From contig DATKRK010000037.1 in assembly GCA_035532215.1 (NCBI GenBank), forward strand, positions 1-21,240: a DNA stretch of 21,240 nucleotides, read 5' to 3'. Shown here piece by piece: positions 6,232 through 14,004 of the stretch. The DNA comes from JAICIG01 sp035532215 (lineage in GTDB: Bacteria; Planctomycetota; Planctomycetia; Pirellulales; JAICIG01). The notes under the pieces were generated by a model. That model did no database searches. It had not been told where the DNA came from and worked only from the letters and a program-made list of their open reading frames with translations. Position 1 is the first letter of the stretch. Each line of letters opens with the position of its first letter. A program made the translations under genes and the position numbers.

Positions 6232-9200
6232 TCACTCCCAGCGGATCACCAGATCGCCGGTTTCCACGCCGCTGCTGGCTTGCACCAGCACTTCGGCGAT
6301 TTGCCCATCGCGCTCGGCGTAGAGCGTGGTTTCCATCTTCATGGCTTCCATCGTCAAGAGCTTGTGCCCTTGCGACACGCGATCGCCGGGCTTCACCGCC
6401 ACGTTGACCACCATGCCGGGCATCGGGGCGCCGACCTGTTTGGGATCGCTGGCTTCGGCCTTGGGGCGCCGCTCGATGATTGCTTCCAGCGTCGTGTCGG
6501 GCACGGTCACGTCGCGAGGCTGCCCGTTGAGTTCGAAGAACACCGTCCGCGTGCCGTCGGGATGCGGGTCGCCGATCGTCAGGAACTTGATGATCAGCGT
6601 CTTGCCCGGCTCGATTTCGACCGCCAGTTCTTCGTTCGTCTGCGGCCCGTAGAAGAAGACCGGTGTCGGCAGGATGCTCGTATCGCCGTAGGTGTCTTGG
6701 TGCGTGATGAAGTCGCTGACCACGCGCGGATAGATGATGTGCGAAACGATCTCGCGGCGCAACGCCGGCCGGCCGAGCCGCTTTTCCAACTCGGCGGCGA
6801 CGGCGTCGAAATCGGCCGGCGGCAAGCTGGCGCCCGGCCGCTCGGTGAGCGGCTTTTCGCCGCGCAATATGCGCTGCTGCACTTTCACCGGGAAACCGCC
6901 CGGCGGCTGGCCCATGCGGCCCGAGACCAGATCGATCACCGATTCGGGGAAGCTCAACTCGCGATTGAAGTCGAGCACGTCGGCCACCGAAAGATTGTTA
7001 GCGATCAGGTACAGCGCCATGTCGCCGACCGCTTTCGACGAGGGCGTGACCTTGACGATGTCGCCGAAGAGCTGATTCACGTCGGCGTACATCCGGCAGA
7101 CGTCGTACCAGCGCGGGCCCAGGCCGATCGCACGGGCCTGCTCGAACAGATTCGTATACTGCCCGCCGGGCATCTCGTTCTGGTACACGCTGGCCGTGCT
7201 GGCCTTCATGCCCGTTTCGAACGGGGCGTAGAAATCGCGGACCGCCTCCCAATATTCGGCCGTCCGTTCCAGCCGCTCGGGGTTCAGCCCCGTTTCGCGC
7301 GGCGTACACCGCAGGGCCTCGACGACCGAATTCAAGTTCGGCTGCGAGGTCAGGCCGGACATCGACGAAAAGGCCGCATCGGCGATATCCAGACCGACCT
7401 CGGCCGCCTTGAGAATCGCGCCCGCCTGCACGCCGCTGGTGTCGTGCGTGTGAAAGTGGATCGGGATGCCGACTTCCTGCTTCAGCGTGCGTACCAGCAG
7501 TTCGGCGGCGTAAGGCTTGCACAGCCCGGCCATGTCTTTGATGGCCAGGATGTGGGCGCCCATCTTTTCCAGTTCCTTGGCCAGCGCGACGTAATACTTG
7601 AGGTTGTATTTCGTCCGCTTCGGGTCGAGCACGTCGCCGGTGTAGCAGATGGCCGCTTCGCAGATGGCGCCCGCGTGCTCGACGGCCTCCATCGCCACTT
7701 GCATGTTCGGCGCCCAGTTGAGCGAGTCGAAGACGCGAAACACGTCGATGCCGGCCGAGGCGGCTTCTTCGACGAAGGCCCGCACCAGGTTGTCGGGATA
7801 GTTCGAGTAGCCCAGGGCGTTCGAGGCCCTTAACAACATCTGGAACAGGACGTTGGGAATCTTTTCGCGCAGGTCGGTCAGCCGCTGCCAGGGGCACTCT
7901 TTCAAGAACCGCATGGCCGTGTCGAACGTGGCGCCGCCCCACATCTCGAGCGAGAACAGCTTGGGATGCTGCTTGGCGTAAGCCTCGGCGATTTGCAGCA
8001 TGTCGTGCGTCCGCAACCGCGTGGCCAACAGCGACTGGTGCGCGTCGCGCAGCGTCGTGTCGGTCAAGAGCAGCGGCTTTTGCTCGAGAATCCACTGGCT
8101 GAATTTCTCGGCGCCCAACTGCTGAAACCGCTGCCGCGTGCCCGGCGGTAGGGCGATCTCGTCGTCCAGTTTCGGCACGGGCGCCGGCTCGCGGCGAATC
8201 TGCTCGGGCCGCTTTTTGACCAGCGGGTTGCCGTTCACCAGCACGTCGGCCAGGTACATGAACAACTTGGTGGCCCGGTCGCGGCGGGCCACGAACTGGA
8301 ACAGCTCGGGCGTTTCGTCGAGAAACCGGGTGGTGCAGCCCCCGGCGATGAACTGCGGGTGCGTGACCAGGTTGATCAAAAACGGAATATTCGTTTTGAC
8401 GCCGCGGATGCGGAACTCTTGCAGGCAGCGTTCCATCCGCCGCGCCGCGTCGGCGAAGCGACGGCCCGAGGTAATGACCTTGACCAACAGCGAGTCGTAA
8501 TACGGCGTGACCATCGCGCCCGAAAACGCGGTGCCGGCGTCGAGCCGCACGCCCGGTCCGCCGGTCGAGCGATAGTGGGCCACGCGGCCGTAGTCGGGAC
8601 GAAAGTGATTGAGCGGATCCTCGGTCGTAATCCGGCACTGGATCGCATAGCCCTCGGTGCGCACGGCGTCTTGCGAGCCGAGGCCGATCGCCGGATCGTC
8701 GAGCCGCGCGCCTTGGGCCACCAACAATTGGCATTTGACCAGGTCGACGCCCGTGATCTGCTCGGTGCAGGTGTGCTCGACCTGAATTCGCGGGTTCACC
8801 TCGATGAAATAAAACTTGTCGGCCTCGGTGTCGAGGAGGAACTCGACCGTGCCGGCGCTTTCGTAGCGGACCGCCTTGCCGATCGCCAGCGCGGACTGGC
8901 ATATCTCGTTGCGCAAGGCCGGATCGAGATTGATGGCCGGGGCGATCTCCACGACCTTTTGGTGCCGCCGCTGCACCGAGCAATCGCGCTCGTATAAATG
9001 TACGAGATTGCCGTGCTTATCGCCCATCAGTTGCACTTCGATGTGCCGCGGGCGGGCGATGAATTTCTCCAGGAATACGTCGGGGCTGCCAAAGGCGGTT
9101 TTCGCCTCGCGCTGCGCTTGTTCGAGCTGCGCGGCCAACTCTTCGGCGCGGTGAACCACCCGCATGCCGCGCCCGCCGCCTCCTTTGGCCGCTTTGAGCA

Positions 9201-9675
9201 GCACCGGATAGCCCAGCCGCTCGGCCAGTTCGCTGGCCTGCGATGCGTCGGCCAGCGGCTCGCTGCTGCCGGCCAACACGGGCACGCCGGCCTGCTCCGC
9301 AATTTTGCGGGCCACGATCTTGTCGCCGAGCTGATCCAAAATTGCCGGCGACGGCCCGCAGAAAAGAATGCCCGCCGCTTCGCAAGCCCGGGCGAAATCC
9401 GGGTTCTCCGACAGAAAGCCATACCCCGGATGGATCGCGTCGACGTCGCGCTCTTGAGCCAGCTTGACGATGCCGTCAATATCCAGATAGACTCGAATCG
9501 GCTCGCCCGGATGGCCGACCTGATAGGCTTCGTCGGCTTTGAAGCGGTGCAGGGCGAAGCGATCTTCGTGCGAGTAGATCGCCACGGTGCGGATGCCCAA
9601 CTCGTGGGCGGTGCGAAACACGCGCGTGGCGATCTCGCTGCGGTTGGCGACCAATAATTTCTGAATCGATTTCAT
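6232..9675 (-). CDS. pyc: Pyruvate carboxylase
   Basis: A 1147-residue enzyme making oxaloacetate from pyruvate, bicarbonate and ATP with covalent biotin; cytoplasmic, anaplerotic and gluconeogenic. The biotin carboxylase domain is about residues 1-450 (start KLLVANRSEIA, Gly-rich ATP loop KAAKGGGGRGM at 161-171, ERDCSVQRRHQK, FIEVNPRIQVEH). The carboxyltransferase domain is about 535-800 (DTTLRDAHQS at 539-548, AIKDMAGL with the lysine expected to be carboxylated at K713, HFHTHD metal histidines near 742-744). It is followed by the conserved PYC/OADA region and a biotinyl domain with MEAMKME (biotin lysine about K1113). I chose the ATG at 9673-9675 because MKSIQKLLVANR is the family start and the length is typical. 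The open frame continues 94 codons upstream with unrelated, low-quality sequence. The ribosome site is weak. Confidence 0.97.
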   Translation of the reverse strand: MKSIQKLLVANRSEIATRVFRTAHELGIRTVAIYSHEDRFALHRFKADEAYQVGHPGEPIRVYLDIDGIVKLAQERDVDAIHPGYGFLSENPDFARACEAAGILFCGPSPAILDQLGDKIVARKIAEQAGVPVLAGSSEPLADASQASELAERLGYPVLLKAAKGGGGRGMRVVHRAEELAAQLEQAQREAKTAFGSPDVFLEKFIARPRHIEVQLMGDKHGNLVHLYERDCSVQRRHQKVVEIAPAINLDPALRNEICQSALAIGKAVRYESAGTVEFLLDTEADKFYFIEVNPRIQVEHTCTEQITGVDLVKCQLLVAQGARLDDPAIGLGSQDAVRTEGYAIQCRITTEDPLNHFRPDYGRVAHYRSTGGPGVRLDAGTAFSGAMVTPYYDSLLVKVITSGRRFADAARRMERCLQEFRIRGVKTNIPFLINLVTHPQFIAGGCTTRFLDETPELFQFVARRDRATKLFMYLADVLVNGNPLVKKRPEQIRREPAPVPKLDDEIALPPGTRQRFQQLGAEKFSQWILEQKPLLLTDTTLRDAHQSLLATRLRTHDMLQIAEAYAKQHPKLFSLEMWGGATFDTAMRFLKECPWQRLTDLREKIPNVLFQMLLRASNALGYSNYPDNLVRAFVEEAASAGIDVFRVFDSLNWAPNMQVAMEAVEHAGAICEAAICYTGDVLDPKRTKYNLKYYVALAKELEKMGAHILAIKDMAGLCKPYAAELLVRTLKQEVGIPIHFHTHDTSGVQAGAILKAAEVGLDIADAAFSSMSGLTSQPNLNSVVEALRCTPRETGLNPERLERTAEYWEAVRDFYAPFETGMKASTASVYQNEMPGGQYTNLFEQARAIGLGPRWYDVCRMYADVNQLFGDIVKVTPSSKAVGDMALYLIANNLSVADVLDFNRELSFPESVIDLVSGRMGQPPGGFPVKVQQRILRGEKPLTERPGASLPPADFDAVAAELEKRLGRPALRREIVSHIIYPRVVSDFITHQDTYGDTSILPTPVFFYGPQTNEELAVEIEPGKTLIIKFLTIGDPHPDGTRTVFFELNGQPRDVTVPDTTLEAIIERRPKAEASDPKQVGAPMPGMVVNVAVKPGDRVSQGHKLLTMEAMKMETTLYAERDGQIAEVLVQASSGVETGDLVIRWE

Positions 9676-9988
9676 CGGCAATTGGCGGGCGGAATGCCTC
9701 GGATGACACGGGCGGCAGAGACGGCGCCCGGACGAACCGGTCAGTGTAATCCGCCGGCCGGCAAAACGACTAGGGGGTACGGTCGACGTGGCGGCGCCAT
9801 GTGGCGACGTATAAAGGGAATTCTCCGTAGAGAACGCCCTGCTATGTAGTGCTTTGTCTAGTGGTCGGCAATGGAAAGTTCGGGCTGATGTCGGAGCAAA
9901 TGCGGGCCTTGGATCGTGCCGTGTCGGCGGCCAAGCGGCAGGACGCCGCGCCGCCATGAAACGTTTCCTTGCCTCTTAAGTGATCGGC
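9676..9988. other. Divergent intergenic region between pyc and the membrane-protein gene
   Basis: No gene is evident in these 313 nt. Reading toward pyc (-), a possible promoter is TTGCCG (forward 9866-9871) and TACATA (forward 9843-9848) with 17 nt between them, which would give a leader of roughly 160 nt. This match is weak and planctomycete promoters are poorly defined. No clear ribosome site lies before either flanking start. Confidence 0.3.
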
Positions 9989-10555
9989 ATGCAAGACGTC
10001 AATCCTTACGCCGCGCCCAAATACGATTTGCCGCTGAACCGGGTATTAACGGAGCCCGGCGATGGCGTGTGGCGAGACGGCGACTTGCTGGTGATGCGCA
10101 AAGGCGCCGTGCTGCCCGACCGTTGCGCGAAGTGCAATGCCGCAGCCGAAGCGGGGCGGCTGAAGCTCACGCTGCGCTGGCACGATCCGATTTTTTTCCT
10201 GATGCTGCCGATCTGGCCCATCATCGTGCTGTTCGTCATGGAGACCGCAAAGATCGAAATCGGCGTATGCGGGCGCCATCGCCGCCAACGGAGATTTGCG
10301 ATCTTGGTCGGCGGGTTCTCATTCCTATTCTGCGTTGCTTCGATCGTCGGGGCATTGGGAGGCAGCGCCCTGCCGATTCCGCTCTTTTGGCGCGTGGTTT
10401 GGTTTCTGACGGCGGGAGTCGCATTGTTGGCGGTATCGATTCGCGCCAATCTCAATTCGATCCTGGTCTCGCCGCATAAAATCGACCGCGATTACGTCTG
10501 GTTGAAGAAGATCGACCCCGGCTACCTGGCTCAGTTTCCGCCGGTGAATCGTTGA
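9989..10555 (+). CDS. Small membrane protein with CxxC/CxxH zinc-ligand pattern
   Basis: A 188-residue protein from the ATG at 9989. A GTG nine nt upstream (9980) is also possible, but the NPYAAP phrase common at the very start of planctomycete proteins favours the ATG. A soluble part of about 65 residues contains DRCAKC (C46, C49). Transmembrane segments lie at about 67-85, 104-125 and 132-151. Between the first two is VCGRHRRQRR (C94, H97). The CxxC...CxxH arrangement beside a hydrophobic hairpin suggests a zinc-binding membrane domain seen in several hypothetical families; no activity is known to me. Only 13 nt separate it from the next gene, so it may share a transcript with the toxin-antitoxin pair. 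Confidence 0.75.
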   Translation: MQDVNPYAAPKYDLPLNRVLTEPGDGVWRDGDLLVMRKGAVLPDRCAKCNAAAEAGRLKLTLRWHDPIFFLMLPIWPIIVLFVMETAKIEIGVCGRHRRQRRFAILVGGFSFLFCVASIVGALGGSALPIPLFWRVVWFLTAGVALLAVSIRANLNSILVSPHKIDRDYVWLKKIDPGYLAQFPPVNR

Positions 10556-10568
10556 CGCGGTCCTGAAG

Positions 10569-10781
10569 ATGTCGAACAATGGAAGCATGAGCACGGAAAC
10601 CGGCATTCCCGCGGAAATCATGCACGATCTCGAATCGCTGTGCGCAAGCATCGCGGCACGGCGCCCGGTCGATCCGGTCGTCGCGAGACGGGTTCAAGAG
10701 CGGTCCGAATCGCTGCGAAAGATGCTTAAAGAAACGAACGTGGCGGTCGAATTGATCCGCGAAGTTCGAGAAGAGGCATGA
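10569..10781 (+). CDS. Putative antitoxin of a VapC-like module
   Basis: A 70-residue, highly charged, probably helical protein with many Arg and Glu residues and an REVREEA end. It has no signal peptide and no membrane segment. I do not recognise a VapB, RelB or AbrB DNA-binding motif. Its role is inferred from position: its TGA overlaps the ATG of the PIN-domain gene by four bases (ATGA, 10778-10781), the usual antitoxin-toxin order. The start is uncertain: in-frame ATGs at 10569 and 10587 are both possible and neither has a clean ribosome site. Such proteins normally bind and block the toxin and repress their own promoter. Confidence 0.65.
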   Translation: MSNNGSMSTETGIPAEIMHDLESLCASIAARRPVDPVVARRVQERSESLRKMLKETNVAVELIREVREEA

Positions 10782-11194
10782 AGTACATCCTCGACGCTTC
10801 GGTGGCGTTGAAATGGGTTCTCAAAGAGCCTGGATCTGATCGAGCCCGCCGACTCCGGGATGAATTCCGAAATCGGGCCCATGAATTCCTCGCTCCGGAA
10901 AGCTTCCTGCCTGAAGTTGGCCATGCGTTGACCAGAGCCGAGCGCAAAGGCTTAATCCAGCCTCCCATGGCGTCGGCATTCTTTGCAGACATTCTTTCGA
11001 CGGCGCCGGAAATCCATTCGTTGATTCCATTGATGCCAAAAGCCGTTGATCTTTCCTCCGCCTCGCGTCTCGGGGTGTACGATTGCCTTTATGTGATCAT
11101 GGCCGAACGCGAGGGCTGCGAACTGCTCACGGCGGACGAGCGCCTCGTGACCGTTTTCAAGGGGCATCCGGTCGTATCTTTGGACTCGCTCTAA
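10778..11194 (+). CDS. vapC: PIN-domain ribonuclease toxin (VapC-like)
   Basis: A 138-residue PIN-domain protein, the expected size for VapC. The acidic metal-binding residues are present: D6 in ILDASVALKW, E46 in ESFLPEVGHAL, D102 in GVYDCLYVIMAE and D120 in LLTADERL. VapC toxins cut tRNA or rRNA in a Mg-dependent way when the antitoxin is lost; the target here is unknown. The ATG overlaps the antitoxin stop, which indicates translational coupling. The C-terminus (VFKGHPVVSLDSL) fits the family. PIN-fold identity is secure; the toxin role follows from the gene pair. Confidence 0.88.
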   Translation: MKYILDASVALKWVLKEPGSDRARRLRDEFRNRAHEFLAPESFLPEVGHALTRAERKGLIQPPMASAFFADILSTAPEIHSLIPLMPKAVDLSSASRLGVYDCLYVIMAEREGCELLTADERLVTVFKGHPVVSLDSL

Positions 11195-11410
11195 CGACGC
11201 GTTGATCGAAACCACGTGCGGTTGGACAAGATTCGATGCGCAAAACCCGCTAAGTTCTGTAGCCCGCCAGAGCTGCCGCAACGCGTTTTGGAACGGAGGA
11301 GGACTGAACTGTCAACGTGCGCGATGCGTTGCATTTGTAGCGCCGACATGCGCCGGTTTCGCGCGAAGCTGGGCGCCAGAACAGGCGACTTAACCGCTGG
11401 GCTGACTTCC

Positions 11411-11432
11411 GGTGGGCAGTGCCCACCCTACC
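11411..11432. repeat. Palindromic interspersed repeat abutting pepA
   Basis: GGTGGGCAGTGCCCACC (11411-11427) has an 8-bp stem around a single base. It continues into CTACC, giving on the (-) strand GGTAGGG followed by the palindrome. I recall this GGTAGGGTGGGCA-type repeat as frequent in planctomycete genomes. The pepA stop codon (TAG, forward 11428-11430) falls inside the GGTAGGG part of the unit. Confidence 0.6.
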
Positions 11433-12900
11433 GATTGCCGCTCGCCGCTTCGGCCCGAGCAAGTTCGACGAGTGTCCGCACGAAGGCGCCGCTGGCGCCG
11501 GAGTCGCTCCAAGGCTTGGATTTTTCGAGGAAGGCGGGACCGGCGATGTCGAGATGAGCCCAGGGCGTGCCGCCGACGAATTCTTCCAGGAACTTGGCGG
11601 CCGAGATCGCGCCGCCCCAGCGGCCTTCGCCCGTGTTGCGGATGTCGGCGACTTCACTTTTGATGCCTTCGCGATATTCCGCGAACATCGGCAGTTGCCA
11701 GAGCGGCTCGCCGGCCGTGCTTGCGGCCCCGGCGACGCGATCGCACCACGGCTGATCGTTCGACATCAAGGCGGCCACGTCCGTGCCGAGCGCCACGACG
11801 CAGGCGCCGGTGAGCGTGGCCAGGTCGACGATCCGCGCGGCGCCGCGTTCGACGGCCACGTCGAGCACGTCGGCCAGCACCAGCCGGCCTTCGGCGTCGG
11901 TGTTCTGCACTTCGATCGTGCGGCCGTTGCGGGCCGCGAGCACGTCGCCCAGCTTCATCGCCGAGCCGCTGGGCATGTTCTCGACCAGCCCGGCCAGGCC
12001 GATCGCGTTGACGGGCAGTTTCAAGAGCGCGATCGCCCGCATGGCGCCGAGCACCGCGGCGGCGCCCGCCATATCGCACTTCATGGTCTTCATCGAATCG
12101 TTCGGCTTGAGCGACAATCCGCCCGAGTCGAACGTGACCCCCTTGCCGACCAGCGCCAGCGGCGCCGCTCCGGCCGCTCCGCCCGAGTGCCGCAAGATCA
12201 ACAGCCGCGGCGGCCTGGTCGAGCCGCGCGCCACGGCCAACAGCGCCCCGGCCCGCTCGCGCTGGAGCCGGGCTTCGTCCCAGATTTCGATCTCCAGCCC
12301 GGTCTGCCGGGCCATTTCGGCGGCGCGGTCGCAGAACGACTCGGGATAAATCTGTTGCGGCGGTTCGTCGACCAGCCGCCGGGTCAGGTTCACGCTTTCG
12401 CCGAGGATTTGCCCGGCCCGCACGGCTTGTTCATCCGCGCCGAGCCAGACGAGCGACTCGAACGGGTTGCGGTTTTTTTCGGCGCGGTAGAGGTCTTGCC
12501 CTTGGCAGCCGACGACGGCGCCGGCCACGGCGCTTTCGAGCACCGCTTCGCTCAAGCCGTCCGCCAGCGCGAAAGCCGCGCGGCGCCGCGGCTTGGCGGC
12601 CAGATAGCGGCTGGCGGCGGCCGCCCCGCGAAACGCGAGCCCGCGATCGAACTTCGCCTGCTCGCCCAAACCGACGACCAGCACCAGCGGCGCCGCAACG
12701 TTCGGCGCCGTCCAGATGGGCGTGAGTTCGTAAAGCTTCCCGCTGATTTCCTTGGCCTCGACGAGCCGCCTCAACACGCCGCCAGACGCCTGGTCGATCG
12801 CCGCCGCCGGACCGGCAAGGCCGGCGCCGTCAAACACTCCGACCACGAGCGCGTCGGCTTCGAGTTGCTGTGGCAGATCCGGGCTGACGCTGATTTCCAT
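11428..12900 (-). CDS. pepA: Leucyl aminopeptidase, M17 family (PepA-like)
   Basis: A 490-residue M17 metallo-aminopeptidase that removes N-terminal residues from peptides in the cytoplasm, typically as a hexamer with two metal ions. The N-terminal regulatory macro-like domain is about 1-165 and the catalytic domain about 170-490. Catalytic signatures are GKGVTFDSGGLSLKP (metal ligands K253 and D258, catalytic K265), KCDMAGA (D276) and NTDAEGRL (D335, E337, catalytic R339), all intact. The start ATG at 12898-12900 gives the usual MEISV-like beginning; the ribosome site is weak. The C-terminus ends in AEAASGNR at a stop that lies within an interspersed repeat, so the last few residues may be recently changed. 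It is a stand-alone gene. Confidence 0.96.
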   Translation of the reverse strand: MEISVSPDLPQQLEADALVVGVFDGAGLAGPAAAIDQASGGVLRRLVEAKEISGKLYELTPIWTAPNVAAPLVLVVGLGEQAKFDRGLAFRGAAAASRYLAAKPRRRAAFALADGLSEAVLESAVAGAVVGCQGQDLYRAEKNRNPFESLVWLGADEQAVRAGQILGESVNLTRRLVDEPPQQIYPESFCDRAAEMARQTGLEIEIWDEARLQRERAGALLAVARGSTRPPRLLILRHSGGAAGAAPLALVGKGVTFDSGGLSLKPNDSMKTMKCDMAGAAAVLGAMRAIALLKLPVNAIGLAGLVENMPSGSAMKLGDVLAARNGRTIEVQNTDAEGRLVLADVLDVAVERGAARIVDLATLTGACVVALGTDVAALMSNDQPWCDRVAGAASTAGEPLWQLPMFAEYREGIKSEVADIRNTGEGRWGGAISAAKFLEEFVGGTPWAHLDIAGPAFLEKSKPWSDSGASGAFVRTLVELARAEAASGNR

Positions 12901-12952
12901 CCGTAGATTCTCGCTTTCTCAATGATCTCGTGCGGCGAAGCGCCAATAAAAA

Positions 12953-13041
12953 TAGCAGGCACACTCTTGGGCGCCGCCCGCGACGCTTGGGTTAAGACTC
13001 TTGTCGCAGGTTTGGCGACGGCTCACGGAGTGAGCCTGCTA
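12953..13041. repeat. MITE-like element with 14-bp inverted ends
   Basis: TAGCAGGCACACTC (12953-12966) is matched in inverted orientation by GAGTGAGCCTGCTA (13028-13041) with one mismatch in 14. The right end also contains its own hairpin, GGCTCAC-GGA-GTGAGCC (13020-13036). The unit GCAGGCTCACTCCGTGAGCC, here in reverse, is one I recall as common in planctomycetes. The 89-nt span lies between the pepA start and the HEAT-protein stop and codes for nothing recognisable. Confidence 0.55.
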
Positions 13042-13079
13042 CATTGGCGCAAGCGTTCGGAGCGGGCAACCACCGCCAA

Positions 13080-13829
13080 TCAGCCGAGCTGCGCGAGGGC
13101 CTGCTGTGCGGCTTTCTTTTGCGGCTCGCGAGGCGCGGTTTGGGCGACGCTCTGGTAGATCGCTTTGCCGGCGTCCTTTTGTCCGGCTCGGACCAGGTTC
13201 TCGGCCAGGCGAATGCGGGCTTTCGAGATCCTGAGCGCCGCGCGATGGCCGTGCTGCTTGCCGGCCTCGATCAGCAGCGCGTCGGCAGCGGCGTCGGCAT
13301 GGTTGGCCAGCGCTTCGGCCGCCGCCAGCCGGACGTGAGAATCAGCGTCGGCGGCGCACTTTTTCAGTGCGTCGACCGCGCCCGAGCCGTTGCGGCGCCC
13401 GAGGGCGTTGATCGCTCCGACGCGGAATTCGGCGCCGACCGCATTGACGGCCGTCTCGGCCAGCGCGTCGGTTGCGGCCTGGCAGGTCAGGCGATCGAGC
13501 GCGAACCGCGCCATTTCACGCGCGTCGAAGTCGGCCAATTCCTGCTTCAAGGCGGGCACTTCCATGTCGCCGCCGACTAAGCTCACCGCCCGGGCCAGTT
13601 CGCCGCGCACGCGGGCCGAATAGACCGGCACGGGAGTCTTGTCTTTGTCGTCCTTAGCCTTGGTCGCCGCTTCGGCCTTAGCCAGCGCCGCGGCCAGTTC
13701 GGCGCGTTCCGCTTCTTTGCCGGGCGCCCCGACCGCCGCCGTCATTTGGGCCAAGGCTCGCTTGGCGTGATAGACCTGCACTTGATCGTTCGAGCCGAGT
13801 TGCTCGCAAAGTTTTTCTAGGGATTCCAT
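13080..13829 (-). CDS. HEAT-repeat protein
   Basis: A 249-residue, almost fully alpha-helical protein. Residues about 75-215 contain HEAT-like helical pairs (AVNAVGAEFRVGAINALGRRNGS, then VDALKKCAADADSHVRLAAAEALANHAD). An Ala/Lys-rich charged stretch at about 35-65 (EAATKAKDDKDKT) separates an N-terminal helix bundle. There is no signal peptide, so it is probably cytoplasmic. HEAT solenoids are protein-binding scaffolds; no partner or pathway is indicated. I chose the ATG at 13827-13829 over a TTG six nt upstream because an AAGGGTG site sits about 8 nt before it. Both neighbouring gaps contain palindromic repeats, so it is likely its own transcription unit. Confidence 0.82.
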   Translation of the reverse strand: MESLEKLCEQLGSNDQVQVYHAKRALAQMTAAVGAPGKEAERAELAAALAKAEAATKAKDDKDKTPVPVYSARVRGELARAVSLVGGDMEVPALKQELADFDAREMARFALDRLTCQAATDALAETAVNAVGAEFRVGAINALGRRNGSGAVDALKKCAADADSHVRLAAAEALANHADAAADALLIEAGKQHGHRAALRISKARIRLAENLVRAGQKDAGKAIYQSVAQTAPREPQKKAAQQALAQLG

Positions 13830-13917
13830 AATCAATCACCCTTATTTTCGTGTTGTTCTTCTGATCGTGAATCGACCCATGTCCGGTAGTCGCGAGCCTC
13901 AACGACGCCACTGGATG

Positions 13918-13987
13918 AACCACGGATTACACCGATGACACGGATGTTGGAATTCGAACATCCGTGTTATCCGTGCCATCCGTGGTT
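13918..13987. repeat. 70-bp imperfect palindrome built from CCGTG/CACGG units
   Basis: Two 29-nt arms (13918-13946 and 13959-13987) pair at 25 of 29 positions around a 12-nt loop containing GAATTC. Each arm is itself a threefold tandem of an ATCCGTG-like heptad (ATCCGTGTTATCCGTGCCAT), so several registers of pairing are possible. It lies between the oxidoreductase stop and the HEAT-protein start, both on the (-) strand. Confidence 0.7.
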
Positions 13988-14004
13988 CCTGACTCTTAAA
14001 AATT

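Noticed and set aside
6280..7833. 517-codon (+) frame and a 661-codon (-) frame (6998-8983) within pyc
   Set aside because: Both lie on or opposite an intact pyruvate carboxylase and give Arg/His/Gly-rich, domain-free translations.
9676..9957. 94-codon N-terminal extension of pyruvate carboxylase
   Set aside because: The family starts at MKSIQKLLVANR-like sequence. The extension is low-quality Arg/Pro/Ser-rich sequence and would make the enzyme abnormally long.
11419..12906. 495-codon (+) frame opposite pepA
   Set aside because: Antisense shadow of an M17 peptidase with all catalytic residues; Arg-rich and without domains.
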